Source of the DNA: Aphis gossypii | Taxonomy: Eukaryota; Arthropoda; Insecta; Hemiptera; Aphididae | NCBI RefSeq assembly: GCF_020184175.1 | Contig: NC_065531.1 | Location: 41,437,213-41,501,212, forward strand | Length of the DNA: 64,000 nucleotides | Reading direction: 5' to 3' | Part shown: piece by piece, positions 41,196-51,109 of the stretch | Layout of the letters: every line of letters begins with the position of its first letter | Position numbering within the stretch: position 1 is the stretch's first letter | Made by a program: the position numbers and the translations under genes | Notes under the pieces: model-generated | What the model was told of the DNA's origin: nothing | The model's database searches: none | Seen by the model: only the letters and a program-made list of their open reading frames with translations

Positions 41196-41340
41196 CGCGG
41201 TTGGCGCCCGACTGGACGATGGCTCGCCCACCTGATCTACATGTAATTATGACGTCATTTACATCAGCCTTGCCTGAGGTCGTGACATAACCCAGGAACA
41301 CCTGTGAACGAGGTGCGCGCAGCATTCCTGAAATGGCTCA
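41196..41340 (+). mobile_element. Possible LTR-retroelement remnant (primer-binding-site-like)
   Basis: TGGCGCCCGACTGG at 41202-41215 resembles the tRNA primer-binding site that follows the 5' LTR of many retroelements. The AT-rich stretch upstream, with AATAAAAAAAACACAC near 41140, could be an LTR end. The downstream ATG frame (MARPPDLHVIMTSFTSALPE) stops after a few more codons, and no gag or pol similarity follows. A second LTR was not found. The call rests on one short motif. Confidence 0.3.
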
Positions 41341-41546
41341 AACTATTGGCAAACACAAATACAATTATTAATTACGTCAAATAAAATACTTACCTATTTA
41401 GCTCTTTATTTATACTACCTGACACGTGCAGAATGCAGTCATGACAAAATGAAGTACGAGTGGTACGACTAAACTTCTATACCCTGCATATTACGAAGTG
41501 TCGTGGGCTACGAAAAATTTGTTAAAACAGTATTATATAATATTGC

Positions 41547-41605
41547 ATTTGGACCCCGGACTAAGATAAACTAAGATGAGTATATCTTAGTCCGTGATTT
41601 GGACC
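41547..41605. mobile_element. 41-bp palindromic insert flanked by 9-bp direct repeats
   Basis: ATTTGGACC at 41547-41555 repeats exactly at 41597-41605. Between them lies a 41-base segment with a perfect 12-bp inverted repeat, CGGACTAAGATA (41557-41568) and TATCTTAGTCCG (41583-41594), and an internal second copy of the CTAAGAT half. The layout looks like a tiny transposon remnant with its target duplication, though 9 bp is not diagnostic of a family. Confidence 0.5.
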
Positions 41606-43000
41606 GATTGGTGTTGATTCTAATATTAATCGATTATGTTTCTTAAAAATATTTCGTTAAATAGAAATTATACACACTGTACATGTCTACCAGCTACCTA
41701 TTAGTTACTTACAAGTTTATAACATGTATTAACCCAATAACCCATGAACTGCAGGAATTTTAAGACGCACGCACATTTGATAAGATACGTATGTATAGTT
41801 TAATAATTATAAATATTTAAAAAACGTGCATAATATAATATTGTAGTATATCGTGTAGATGCACCATATTATCATAACTACGTACTATAAATAATCTTAG
41901 CTGGCAATGCCGGTGTCTGTACCTACATCGGAAGCACGAATTGATTAAACTAACTGGGTGGAGGTCATATTATATAGATATAATTCTATATTATAATATT
42001 ATGTATTTATGTGCACAGACACATAGTGCATTTGAAAAAAATATAAAGATCTACCTGCAAAGATGTAGAAACTTATAATATTCTTGTATAATACGATATA
42101 AATAATTTATACTCCCAGTCGGCGAGTTCCAACACTTCGAAAAAGTCAATTATCGTCGTGTGTATATGGATTTATTGATTTGAAACGAAACGAGCAAATA
42201 ATAGCTTATATCTAATTTATTCAAGAATTCAAGATACAAAACACTGTATCGAAAAAATAAATTGTTGTTAGCTGTGGGTATAAGTACCTACTATACTACT
42301 ATAATTAACACGCCATATCAATGTTTTTATCATCACATCGATTATTAGTGTGCCTACCACGCAACACCCATCAGCCCATCGCTATTAATAACCACAATAA
42401 ATATTATAATAAAGGTAGGTAATCTATAATATGCTATAGGTAACACACAATATAATAATTACGCATTTACAATACTATAATATAATAATTAAATAATAAA
42501 TGGCGCAGTTGAAGAGTCAATTTCCGTTCGCTTGATATATTTTTCGAAGTACCTACCTACCTAATAAAATCGATAGGTACATTTTTATAGATACGATAAA
42601 TAAAACATATTGTTTTTATAACCTCCATCGTTGTAAAGTGAATGACAACATAAGTTCGATACATGGTAGCTATACGCTACAGCCTACGTTTGTAGCAACA
42701 TTTTAATATTAGCTATTAAAATATTATATAAATTAAATGTCTTATCTGGCATTACAATACTTCACTTTGAAATTCAAGAAACAACATTTGTCATAACTAA
42801 TAAGAAGGTACCTACTAGGTTAACGTCGTGTTTAAGTACGTATTCACGTTTCCAATTGAAGACTCTAGTAGGTAGGTACCTACTTAATAAATTAAAAATA
42901 TAAAAGTATTATACGATTATTCAGAAGTTCCCAAATCTATTTAAATTTGAATACTATATAATTTATTTTAGTAGGTGTTTTTTTATGGTTTTACAAAGGC
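41606..43000. other. Intergenic, nothing supported
   Basis: AT-rich, with several clusters of the TAGGTACCTAC-type word (near 42550, 42809 and 42868). No gene pattern. Confidence 0.5.
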
Positions 43001-43001
43001 C

Positions 43002-43214
43002 ATTTAAACCATAGATAATAAAGATATGGATAGGCCACGCCTATGTTAAATATATTTGAGGCCCCGTGCCTGGAGGGGAAGGCAATTGAGGCATTTTTAT
43101 AATGATAATTGATACTCTATATAGGTATACTTGTTTGGCCTCAACTGGACCCCTTAAATACCGCTGATAATACCGATATGTCCTATCCATATCTTTATTA
43201 TCTATGATTTAAAC
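43002..43214. mobile_element. hAT-like MITE with perfect 8-bp target duplication
   Basis: Element 43010-43206 (197 bp). Both ends carry a perfect 25-bp terminal inverted repeat beginning CATAGATAATAAAGATATGG. The element is bracketed by ATTTAAAC at 43002-43009 and again at 43207-43214. An 8-bp duplication is the hAT-superfamily signature. The interior (CCCCGTGCCTGGAGGGGAAG and onward) is non-coding. The perfect repeats and duplication suggest a recent insertion. Confidence 0.85.
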
Positions 43215-44824
43215 CCTTCACCAAAACCATCACTCTTCTCCATGTTTCTTTTAATACATACATATTAAATTTATACATGGAAGCCCATAAATAATAACAA
43301 TTTACGATTTTACATTGTTTTAATTTTTCATAAATTTTAAAAATAAGAAAATAAGTAAAAAATAAAGCTTATATTGCACTAAAATTAACATGGAAAATAT
43401 ATAGGTACTCATAAGCTTATGAGTCATTAGGTACATATCTAGAAAGATATACAATAAAAGGTAAAAACAAAAACAAATGATCAATCAACTTCTCAAACTG
43501 AAAATGTTTAATATATACATCAGTTAGACAATTTAGTAATCAGATCGTTTAGTAATAATTTCAAGTAACATTGATTTACATACTTATAATGAACATATAA
43601 AATTAACATTGAAAATTGAACCAAAAATATTAAATGGATTTAACAATGAATTTTCATTAGGTAATATCACATTTATATTACATAATATTAATGTTAACTC
43701 AGAAAGTCAATAATTTAACTTAAAAAAAAAAAAATACAGGAACTTGCCAACAATGAATAAATTTCAAGTCAATACAGAACACTAGATGTTATATTCAGAA
43801 GTATAGAAATTAATGTTGCCATCTCAAATCTAAACATACTATCTCAGACTTACAGAAGCATTGGACGGGGATAACATGATAAATGAGCAAAAAATACAGA
43901 ACAAGTAAATAATACAATATTATAGGGTAACTTTAAATGTGCGATATGATTTGTACAAATGCAGTTGAATTTTTAGAAATACTCACAAAACACATTGCAT
44001 GGAATAATAAAACCAATATTTTTCAATCATTTGAAATTCAAAAATAAATTGAATCATATTAAGTATACCTATACTATCCATACTACAATTTGTATAAAAA
44101 AAAATATTGAAGCAATAATAGACATTTTTACTAATTCTAATGAAAGGTAAAATACAGTAGAATCATGATCATGCCTTCATCAAAAGCCAGTAATCCGGCA
44201 TTTGTGAAGACTGCCAGCTTCAATATTATATTTAACGAATCGTTTGTAAATTAGTTGATGGAATTTAATCTGCTGATAGTATTATTGGTATTTTTACCAG
44301 TTAAATTTTCAATTCTAATGAAAATTAATTAATTAAATTTTATATTTGTACGATGATCTGGCAGTATTAATGGTCCCCATATGTATTGGATCGTCAAGAC
44401 TCTACTGTACATAAGTCTAGAAGATTGTATACTTATATAAAACTATAATTTTTAAACTTATGATGTAAGCTGGGCTATAGACATAAAAGAATATGGTTGT
44501 ATTTTAAATACACAAAAAATAAATTAAATTTTTAAATAAAAACATATAAACAAATTTTTAAAAATGGCCTATTAAATTATAACATATTATAAAGTTAAAT
44601 CATGACTTTAAATTAAACACAGCGAAGTAGTGAGTACTTAAATATTTATAGCATATACATAAATATTTCAATATTAAGTATGAAGAATATTGAAAAAAAT
44701 GTATAGATTATAACTTACTAATTAGCTGTAATACTATATGTTACACAATAAAAATGACTAAAATTTAGATTGCAAAAGGCAAAGATATTCTATATAATAT
44801 GAAATATATAATTATTATACATGA
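43215..44824. other. Intergenic, downstream of the TMCC gene
   Basis: AT-rich DNA without an open frame of interest; part of it may be 3' UTR of the minus-strand TMCC gene if that transcript is long. Confidence 0.45.
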
Positions 44825-44830
44825 TTTATT
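44825..44830 (-). terminator. Candidate polyadenylation signal of the TMCC gene
   Basis: The minus strand reads AATAAA here, about 555 bases past the TMCC stop codon. Variant hexamers (ATTAAA) occur closer, near 45121-45140, so the true 3' end is uncertain. Confidence 0.3.
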
Positions 44831-45384
44831 TTATGTACACAAATATCAATAATAATACAAATCACAAGACTTCCTAAACTACATCAATTCGTGGGGAAAG
44901 GGAGGAGGATCAAGCAAAATAATATTACACATAATAGATATAAAAGTAAATAAAAAAATATGCTATAATAAAAAATTATCATTATGACTTATAATAAATT
45001 TCAGTGCTACCATTTCGTTGTCTTCACTATCACCATGGGTGTCATTGAACCCTCATATCCAATCAATTATAAAACAAGTAAAATAATATATTTTATACAT
45101 AAAAAAAAAAACAATTAAATTAATTTAAAATATGGTTTTAATAACAACAATAGTCATGGCAAGTTGAGAAGGATAGAGTAAGTTAAATACTATTTGTATT
45201 GTCTATTAGTTTATAAAGAATAATATTACAATGTAAAGATGATATGCTCATTATTGTTTTTCTCTCTAATACTGTCACAATATTATTTTATAAATTGTCA
45301 TGGTAATTGGCCTTAGATTGAAAAAAAATTATCACATCAGTTTACATAGATGTATATATTATTGTGAAAAAAATAAAAAGGAAA

Positions 45385-46051
45385 CTATTTAACGGATAAC
45401 AAGGCTTGTTTGCCATGTTTAATGAGGTAATCACTCAGGCTGACACTATCTGGCCATTGTTTTACTGCAATGAATAACCCAGCAACAACAGCAGTTGTGG
45501 TAATAATTCTTAAACGTGTTCTTAAAAATGGCATCAGAATGCCAGCAAATGTGGCAACTAGGAGTAACACTACTTGGAGCACAGTGAGTAACACGTTTAT
45601 TAATTTGACCACTAACGCACGAGCATTAGAATTGTCCAATCCCTCTAACGTGACATATTGTTGGTGCTGTGCTTGTTGATGTTCCATTTTTGACATTTTT
45701 GTTTGACATGCTTCAAGCATTTCATGAATATCACGAAGTCTTTCTTCACTCTGGTACTGCACTTTTTCTTCCATATCTGTGATGGTTTGTTTAAGATTTT
45801 CCACTTCATTCTGATGTAACTCGGTAAGATCATTTATTTGTTCTTCGAGCCGCTCAGTACGAAAGCGTTCTTCTTGAAGGGAATGGTTTAAAGATGCAAT
45901 ATCTTTGGATACTAACTGTTTTATGTGATCCATTTTTGAGCGTAAATGATCTAATTCAGCCCAAACTGGTTCCAAAGAAGTAGTTGCAGATGCAGGAGGT
46001 GGAGGTGCCCCAGGACCTGTTCGTGGAGGAATTGATTCACTGGTCACAGAA
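45385..46051 (-). CDS. Tmcc: Tmcc coding exon 8 (coiled coil, two membrane segments, stop)
   Basis: The acceptor TTTTCTAG ends at 46052. The first base completes a Ser codon begun in exon 7. The exon encodes a Pro/Ala-rich start (PPRTGPGAPPPPAS), about 100 residues of coiled coil, then hydrophobic segments VKLINVLLTVLQVVLLLVAT and IITTTAVVAGLFIAV, ending KHGKQALLSVK. Confidence 0.95.
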
Positions 46052-49000
46052 CTAGAAAACAGAACATCATGGTAATTAAATATTATATTGGTAATCTTAT
46101 AAGCAATAATTTGTTATGCAATCAATATTATTCCAACATTTATAAAATAAGACAAATATTAAAAAATATATTTATTTTACTCATGACTCAAATGAGCGAA
46201 TATTAAAAAAAATAATAATTACCTGCATTCTGAAGCACCATCTTCACTACGTGATGCAGCAGGGCCGGCAGTTGATGCATGAAGTCCAACACCACCTGGC
46301 AAAGTAGCACTACCATGATGGTTACGACCACTCTGTTTATCACTATTATCTTCAGTTAGATCAGCTTCACTTGATCCTAAATTGAATAATTTATAATTTA
46401 ACATTCTTATAACCAAAAGTTTTATAAAATAAAAATATAATATTAACTTGATATTGAATTGATATTGTCAGCACTACCAAACTTATTACGTATTAGATGA
46501 GCAAATTCTCGTGGTTTTGACATCACTGATCTAAATCATAAAAATCAAAAAAATTAAAACCAAAGATTAATATTTTGATAATATTAAATAATTTCAAATT
46601 AATAGACTACTTTAAGACCAAAATAGGTGACCATTATCATATTATTATATCAAAACTAAATGTTATTTTAACTGTCCTTTTGTCTAAAACTATACAATAC
46701 TCTATTAATATTTGTGAAAACTTACAAATAATTAAGCAAAATATTTTGTAAGCACTATAGCTTTGTTATTTTTTTTACTAAATTTTAATTTTAAAATAGA
46801 TATATTATAATTGAATAAAATCTTTTAAACTCTAGAAGAAAAATTTAAATTTATGGGAAACTATTTTACAACAGAAACATGATATTAAAAAAAAAATTAC
46901 TGAATGGTTTTAGTTATGTTCAACTAATATTACATTTTTATAATAACAATTACTTTGATGTATGTTCAATTTAAACTTAAAACTAATAAAATACGAACAA
47001 TCCATAACACTAAAATAACAACTAAAAATTGGGGATTTAAATGTTTAAAACATATTATCATACAGAATACCTATCATAATCATTGTTTTACAATATATGC
47101 AATGTATTATTTATTTTAAATAAAACAATACTTAAATAACTGTCTAAGTTAGAAAAAATAATTATAATAAGAAATAAGTAATTTAAAAATAAAAGAATTG
47201 AAATGCTTACATGTCTAAATCTTTAATCTGACTAAAATTATAATATTATAGAACAATTTTAATTCTATAGCACCATCAATAAAGATAATTTTTTATTCAA
47301 CAAATAAATGATAGATAAAATATGTTTATTATCTTGGTATTTCAATGTAGTTTATTATGTTTTACTAATCTAAAGACCTTAATAATAATAAAAAAAAAAT
47401 ACTTTAATTGATTTATAATCCATATAAATAGTCATAGTAAGTTATGGTGATTAATATATACATCAATAATAAAATGCATATTTTAAATTAATTATAGATC
47501 ATTAATATAATAACTATTAGTGTTCTAATAATTGATTGAAAATACTTTTTCTAAATCATATGAAGAATTTATTTATTGCCAAGATCCTAAATTACTTAGT
47601 CTATTAAGAATTTCTATTGAAGCAAAAAACTATGAACAAATAATAGTAATATTAGATTATGAATTAAAATATAATATTTTAATATTACCTATACTAATTA
47701 TTTATCTAAGAATTTTTAAGTCAATTATATTATCAATAATATCAACTAACAATTGAGTCATGTAATAGTTAATATTAAATAATAATAAATGTGTTTAAAA
47801 TAAGTGTTTCATTATTATCATAGTTTTGTAATTCAGTTTAAATTTTAATCATATATTAGGATTGTGAAAAGTCTCCTTAAGCTAAAAACAAGTGGAGTCC
47901 TGCTTATTTATTTAATATAAAATCATTGAATAAGAAACTAAAAAATTAAAAAATTAAATATTAATTTATAAATAATAATTTAAAATGGGTAAGCTATAAG
48001 TTATATTTTTAATAATTATGATATAATTAATTAAATAAAAACATTTATATTTACCCAGATAAACCAGAAATTCCATCTCTTATATTACCACCAACATGTC
48101 TAGAAATAAAAAAAAAATATATATACATGTATATATTAGAAATTGTACACAGTGCTATTCAAAGTATTTACCTTAGACCATGTCCAACATCTCTTAACAT
48201 CTCTTTTGGTTGTTTTAAATGATGTGATGTTGTAAGCCCATGTGTTTCTAAGTCTTTTAATCGTTTATTATAACCTTCAAGTTTTTTTTGTAATTGTGAT
48301 ATACCAACGGCTGATTTTTGATTTTTTTTTTCAAATATTGATTTAATACGAGCCAGTTGTTGTTTATCTGCATTTGATGCTAATTTTAAATACTCATTGA
48401 CATTATCTGCAAGCACACGTATTTAAAATATTATTAATTATTCTTATAACATGAATATACTCTTATTTTCAAAATGCTCATGTAAAACAACATTTTTTCA
48501 TTGACTTTTGAACTTTAATTTCCGATTAATAAGAGTTATTCAAATATAAATTCATTAACAATTAGTAATCATATTTATAATTTTATACCATCTCTTGCAG
48601 TTTGTTCACTTCGTATCAAATCTTTGGTACGCACAATTTTAGATCGGACATGATCCATGGCTGCTCTAGTCTTTGTACCATCGGAATCATCAGCAAGTTC
48701 AGCACCATTGTATCCACCATATGAATAAAATAAATCCTATAAATATAAAAATGTTATTCTTCTAATTTTATAATCAATAGTTGGTAGTAGTATTCGTCTA
48801 TTTTACATACACCATCATCTTCATTGTTGCCAGATGGGTTGGGTTCTTCACTAGATGCATAACTTGATAAATTATCAGGTCTAATAAGTCCAGTATCCGC
48901 AGATCCTCCCCGTTCATGGCGGACCACTCGAATACTTCCCGATGACCCCACAGGTGATTTACATCGGCTCATAGCAATTTCATCAGCCGAAAAACTAATT

Positions 49001-50280
49001 GAAAAGTTGTGGTTGCATTTATAAACATATACTAACATTTTTGGGGGATTATAAAAGTATATAAAAGATGGTAGAAATATATTGTTAAATTTCAAATTAT
49101 AGGTACATTATAATTAAGATACCTCATCAAAAATTAAAATAATAATTTTTTAGAAACCTATAAACCTACAATGTTTTTATCGTTAGCTACAATTAATATT
49201 GTAACAATTTATTAAGTTTAACAAAAATAATTTTGAATTTTTCAGGAAATTATTTTAATTAAAAAATAATCTTAAAATGACTGCTTTTATTTTGTCTTTA
49301 AAATTAAATTATTAAAATATTAAAAGAATAATGAATAAAATTTATTATATTATGTATTATGTATAAAAAAAAAGGTAAATACTAATTTATTATTGTTTAA
49401 TAAAATAAATAACTAGACTTTGTTTATAATTAGGTGCATAGTTCATGCAGATTAATCATGTAAACTTGACATAGAATAATTTTAAAACCATAAATAAATT
49501 AACTTCAATATTTTATTTCATTTACTCTGCAGACTTTTAAAAACTATAATTAAATTAACATATTAATTTTAACCAAGGTAATTTAATGAATATTAAGGCT
49601 CCATTTAAAATTTTAATTATCATATTCTACTCGAATTTATTAGTAATATTTATTTTGTGCAAAACTATTGATCAGGAAAGAATCACTTAACACGTTCAGC
49701 TCAACAACTAAAATAACACTAGACGCTTACAACTGACTAACAATAGGTAAATAACGAGAATAGTTATCTAAAAAAACTATTGCACAAGATAACAAGGGAT
49801 CAAAGTTACTGGATAATGGTTATCATATCAATGGAATTTTTATTGAACAACAAACAGATAAGAAGGTGTTCATTAATAAAAAAGGTTGCTGAAATGTTTC
49901 ATGCAATATTTAGTATTAGATAAATTAGTTATCTATAATTTAAATGTAACTATTTTAAGACTGGCTAATCCTTTATTATTATTTTATCGCTTTCATTTTA
50001 TTTTCAATAAGAGTAGTATATGATTTAGGATTTTTACCATACACATTGTGTTTGTTTATGTTTAAAAAAATGTGTAGTATCAATTTGATAATGACAATAA
50101 GCAATAAAATTACTAAATTGTGTGTTTTATGATAAATGTAATTAATATATATTACTTAAAATTGTATACATACGTAGCAGCATTCCATGGTTTATTAGCC
50201 ATTTTAGGCATTGGATTTTGTGAAGGAGAAAAACTCCGACTAGACTTTGATATCCTAATATCAGGCGTCAATGCATCCAT
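45385..50280 (-). CDS. Tmcc: TMCC-family ER membrane protein (Dementin-like), 8 coding exons
   Basis: Join 50280-50174, 48994-48811, 48736-48589, 48406-48172, 48099-48055, 46530-46448, 46376-46223 and 46051-45385. Every junction has GT/AG and matching phase, and the sum is 1623 nt (540 residues plus stop). Family-typical blocks include RAAMDHVRSKIVRTKDLIR (exon 3), ISQLQKKLEGYNKRLKDLE (exon 4), KPREFAHLIRNKFGSADNI (exon 6), and the coiled coil QEERFRTERLEEQINDLTEL then NARALVVKLINVLLTV (exon 8). Coiled coil spans residues about 347-450; two membrane segments lie at about 467-492 and 500-516 near the C-terminus. In animals TMCC proteins sit in the endoplasmic reticulum, at endosome contacts and tubule junctions; Drosophila Dementin is linked to APP-like protein biology. 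The product is probably a full-length orthologue. The N-terminal 36 residues from exon 1 are the least certain part. Confidence 0.93.
46223..46376 (-). CDS. Tmcc: Tmcc coding exon 7 (linker)
   Basis: Bounded by TTCAATTTAG and AG|GTAATT. It encodes a Ser/Gly/His-rich linker (SSEADLTEDNSDKQSGRNHH, then GSATLPGGVGLH). GSATL also occurs in the corresponding linker of vertebrate TMCC proteins, as I recall them. Confidence 0.9.
46448..46530 (-). CDS. Tmcc: Tmcc coding exon 6
   Basis: 83 nt encoding SVMSKPREFAHLIRNKFG then SADNINSIS, the most conserved short block of the family. It carries phase 2 in and phase 1 out; the donor is A|GTTAATA. Confidence 0.92.
46531..48054. other. Tmcc intron 5, no exon supported
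   Basis: About 1.5 kb of AT-rich intron. A 74-codon plus-strand frame at 47532-47756 starts at TTG, not ATG, and encodes a peptide with some protein-like texture (SYEEFIYCQDPKLLSLLRIS) but no recognisable family. It may be a pseudogene fragment or chance. Confidence 0.5.
48055..48099 (-). CDS. Tmcc: Tmcc coding exon 5 (45-nt exon)
   Basis: Small exon between TTTCTAG and GG|GTAAAT encoding HVGGNIRDGISGLSG. It joins DVGHGLR of exon 4 to SVMSKPR of exon 6 in frame. Being a multiple of three, it could be skipped without a frameshift. Confidence 0.9.
48172..48406 (-). CDS. Tmcc: Tmcc coding exon 4 (first coiled-coil block)
   Basis: Bounded by GTGCTTGCAG and AAG|GTAAAT. It encodes DNVNEYLKLASNADKQQLAR, a helix with KSIFEKKNQKSAVGISQLQK, and the basic segment before DVGHGLR. 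Confidence 0.93.
48589..48736 (-). CDS. Tmcc: Tmcc coding exon 3
   Basis: Starts in phase 0 after ATTTATAG and ends with one base of an Asp codon (GATG|GTATAA). It encodes DLFYSYGGYNGAELADDSDG, then TKTRAAMDHVRSKIVRTKDL and IRSEQTARD. Confidence 0.92.
48811..48994 (-). CDS. Tmcc: Tmcc coding exon 2
   Basis: The acceptor TTTTCAATTAG ends at 48995; the donor is GGT|GTATGT at 48810. It encodes a Ser/Gly/Asp-rich N-terminal region (MSRCKSPVGSSGSIRVVRHE, and SSYASSEEPNPSGNNEDDG). The Met at 48972 would be an in-frame internal start if exon 1 is skipped. Confidence 0.85.
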
Positions 50281-50307
50281 AAAAATTGTATTTCACTATA
50301 CTCATCT
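50174..50307 (-). CDS. Tmcc: Tmcc exon with the start codon (coding from 50280)
   Basis: The exon runs from the acceptor at 50308 (TCATTTTTAG) to the donor AC|GTATGT at 50173. The ATG at 50280 opens MDALTPDIRISKSSRSFSPS, then QNPMPKMANKPWNAAT, and joins FSADEIAMSR of the next exon in the right phase. The bases before the ATG (TTTTT) are a weak initiation context. Bases 50307-50281 are leader. Confidence 0.75.
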
Positions 50308-50368
50308 CTAAAAATGATAACAAAAATTAATTATTTAAGTACCTAAATAATATGATTTAAAAACTTAC

Positions 50369-50402
50369 ATGCAATTTAATTTTTCCACGAACAAACTGGA
50401 TC
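50369..50402 (-). other. Tmcc: Tmcc 34-nt 5'-leader microexon
   Basis: Clean splice sites bracket it: TTTTGTTACAG before and AT|GTAAGTTT after. The frame open through it (IQFVRGKIKLH) runs into a stop two codons into the next exon, so it is most likely untranslated leader or part of an upstream ORF. Confidence 0.6.
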
Positions 50403-50743
50403 CTGTAACAAAAGCAGGAAATAACCTTGAGCTTTATTGCCTCAAGAATTCAATAAAAACAAAGAATCCCTACAGAACTAAATCAATGTAAGGTACCAAC
50501 AGGTGCAAAGGTTTATGCAAAACAAGGTATGATACCCAGAGTTACAGTAAATTTATCAGATCGCGCGGATTTCTTTTCAGATCAATAGAGAGTGTTGGAC
50601 CGAAACTAATCAATTGTTTCAACAACTAGTTGACCTTAAAAAGAAAACCACAACGTCTAATGCTGCTGTTATTGGGTCGAAACAAATTGCCATTTGGATT
50701 GCAATGCTCGACAGAACATGGACGAGAATATTTTGCTACTCAC

Positions 50744-51060
50744 TCGGACTTCATGATTGCATGATTATGTATTATAATTGCCAGACTAACGCCAGAATTT
50801 CGACGTAGGTCCTCGCCACGATAGATTTGAGATAGACGGTGAAGCATCCATGGCTGGGAAACAATAAAAACAACCCCAATTGGAGAGGATCTTGTATGGT
50901 TTTATTGTTTATTCGTTGTTCGTGTGTTTTGTAGAGAAGAAAAATCGTCGGACAGCGCGCAGCAATACTCAATACCTATCGCGAAACGACAACACACAAA
51001 AGGCTGAATTTTGCGTCAGATAAGTAATCACGAACAGATGATCGTCTCTCAGACAGTGGG
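50744..51060 (-). other. Tmcc: Tmcc first exon and promoter-proximal region (limits approximate)
   Basis: A strong donor, GA|GTGAGTAG, lies at 50743. Upstream the DNA is GC-richer (GCTGCGCGCTGTCCGACG, near 50970) and falls off above 51110. The start of transcription cannot be fixed. A 21-codon upstream frame (MDASPSISNLSWRGPTSKFW) begins near 50850 and stops within the exon. A second ATG, at 50754, opens the upstream ORF described in the findings. Confidence 0.5.
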
Positions 51061-51109
51061 CGGCGATGAGACGTACGATGACCTAGCGCCATCTGTCGGC
51101 ATGTGTGGC

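Noticed and set aside
47532..47756. 74-codon plus-strand frame in a Tmcc intron
   Set aside because: It starts at TTG, has no ATG nearby, is AT-rich and matches no family I recognise.
48970..48983. Short ATG...TGA frame overlapping an in-frame Met of Tmcc exon 2, first read as a start-proximal upstream ORF
   Set aside because: Once the upstream exon with the real start was found, this Met became internal, so the overlap has no role in the main isoform.
50120..50311. 63-codon plus-strand frame
   Set aside because: It is the antisense shadow of the Tmcc exon containing the real start codon.
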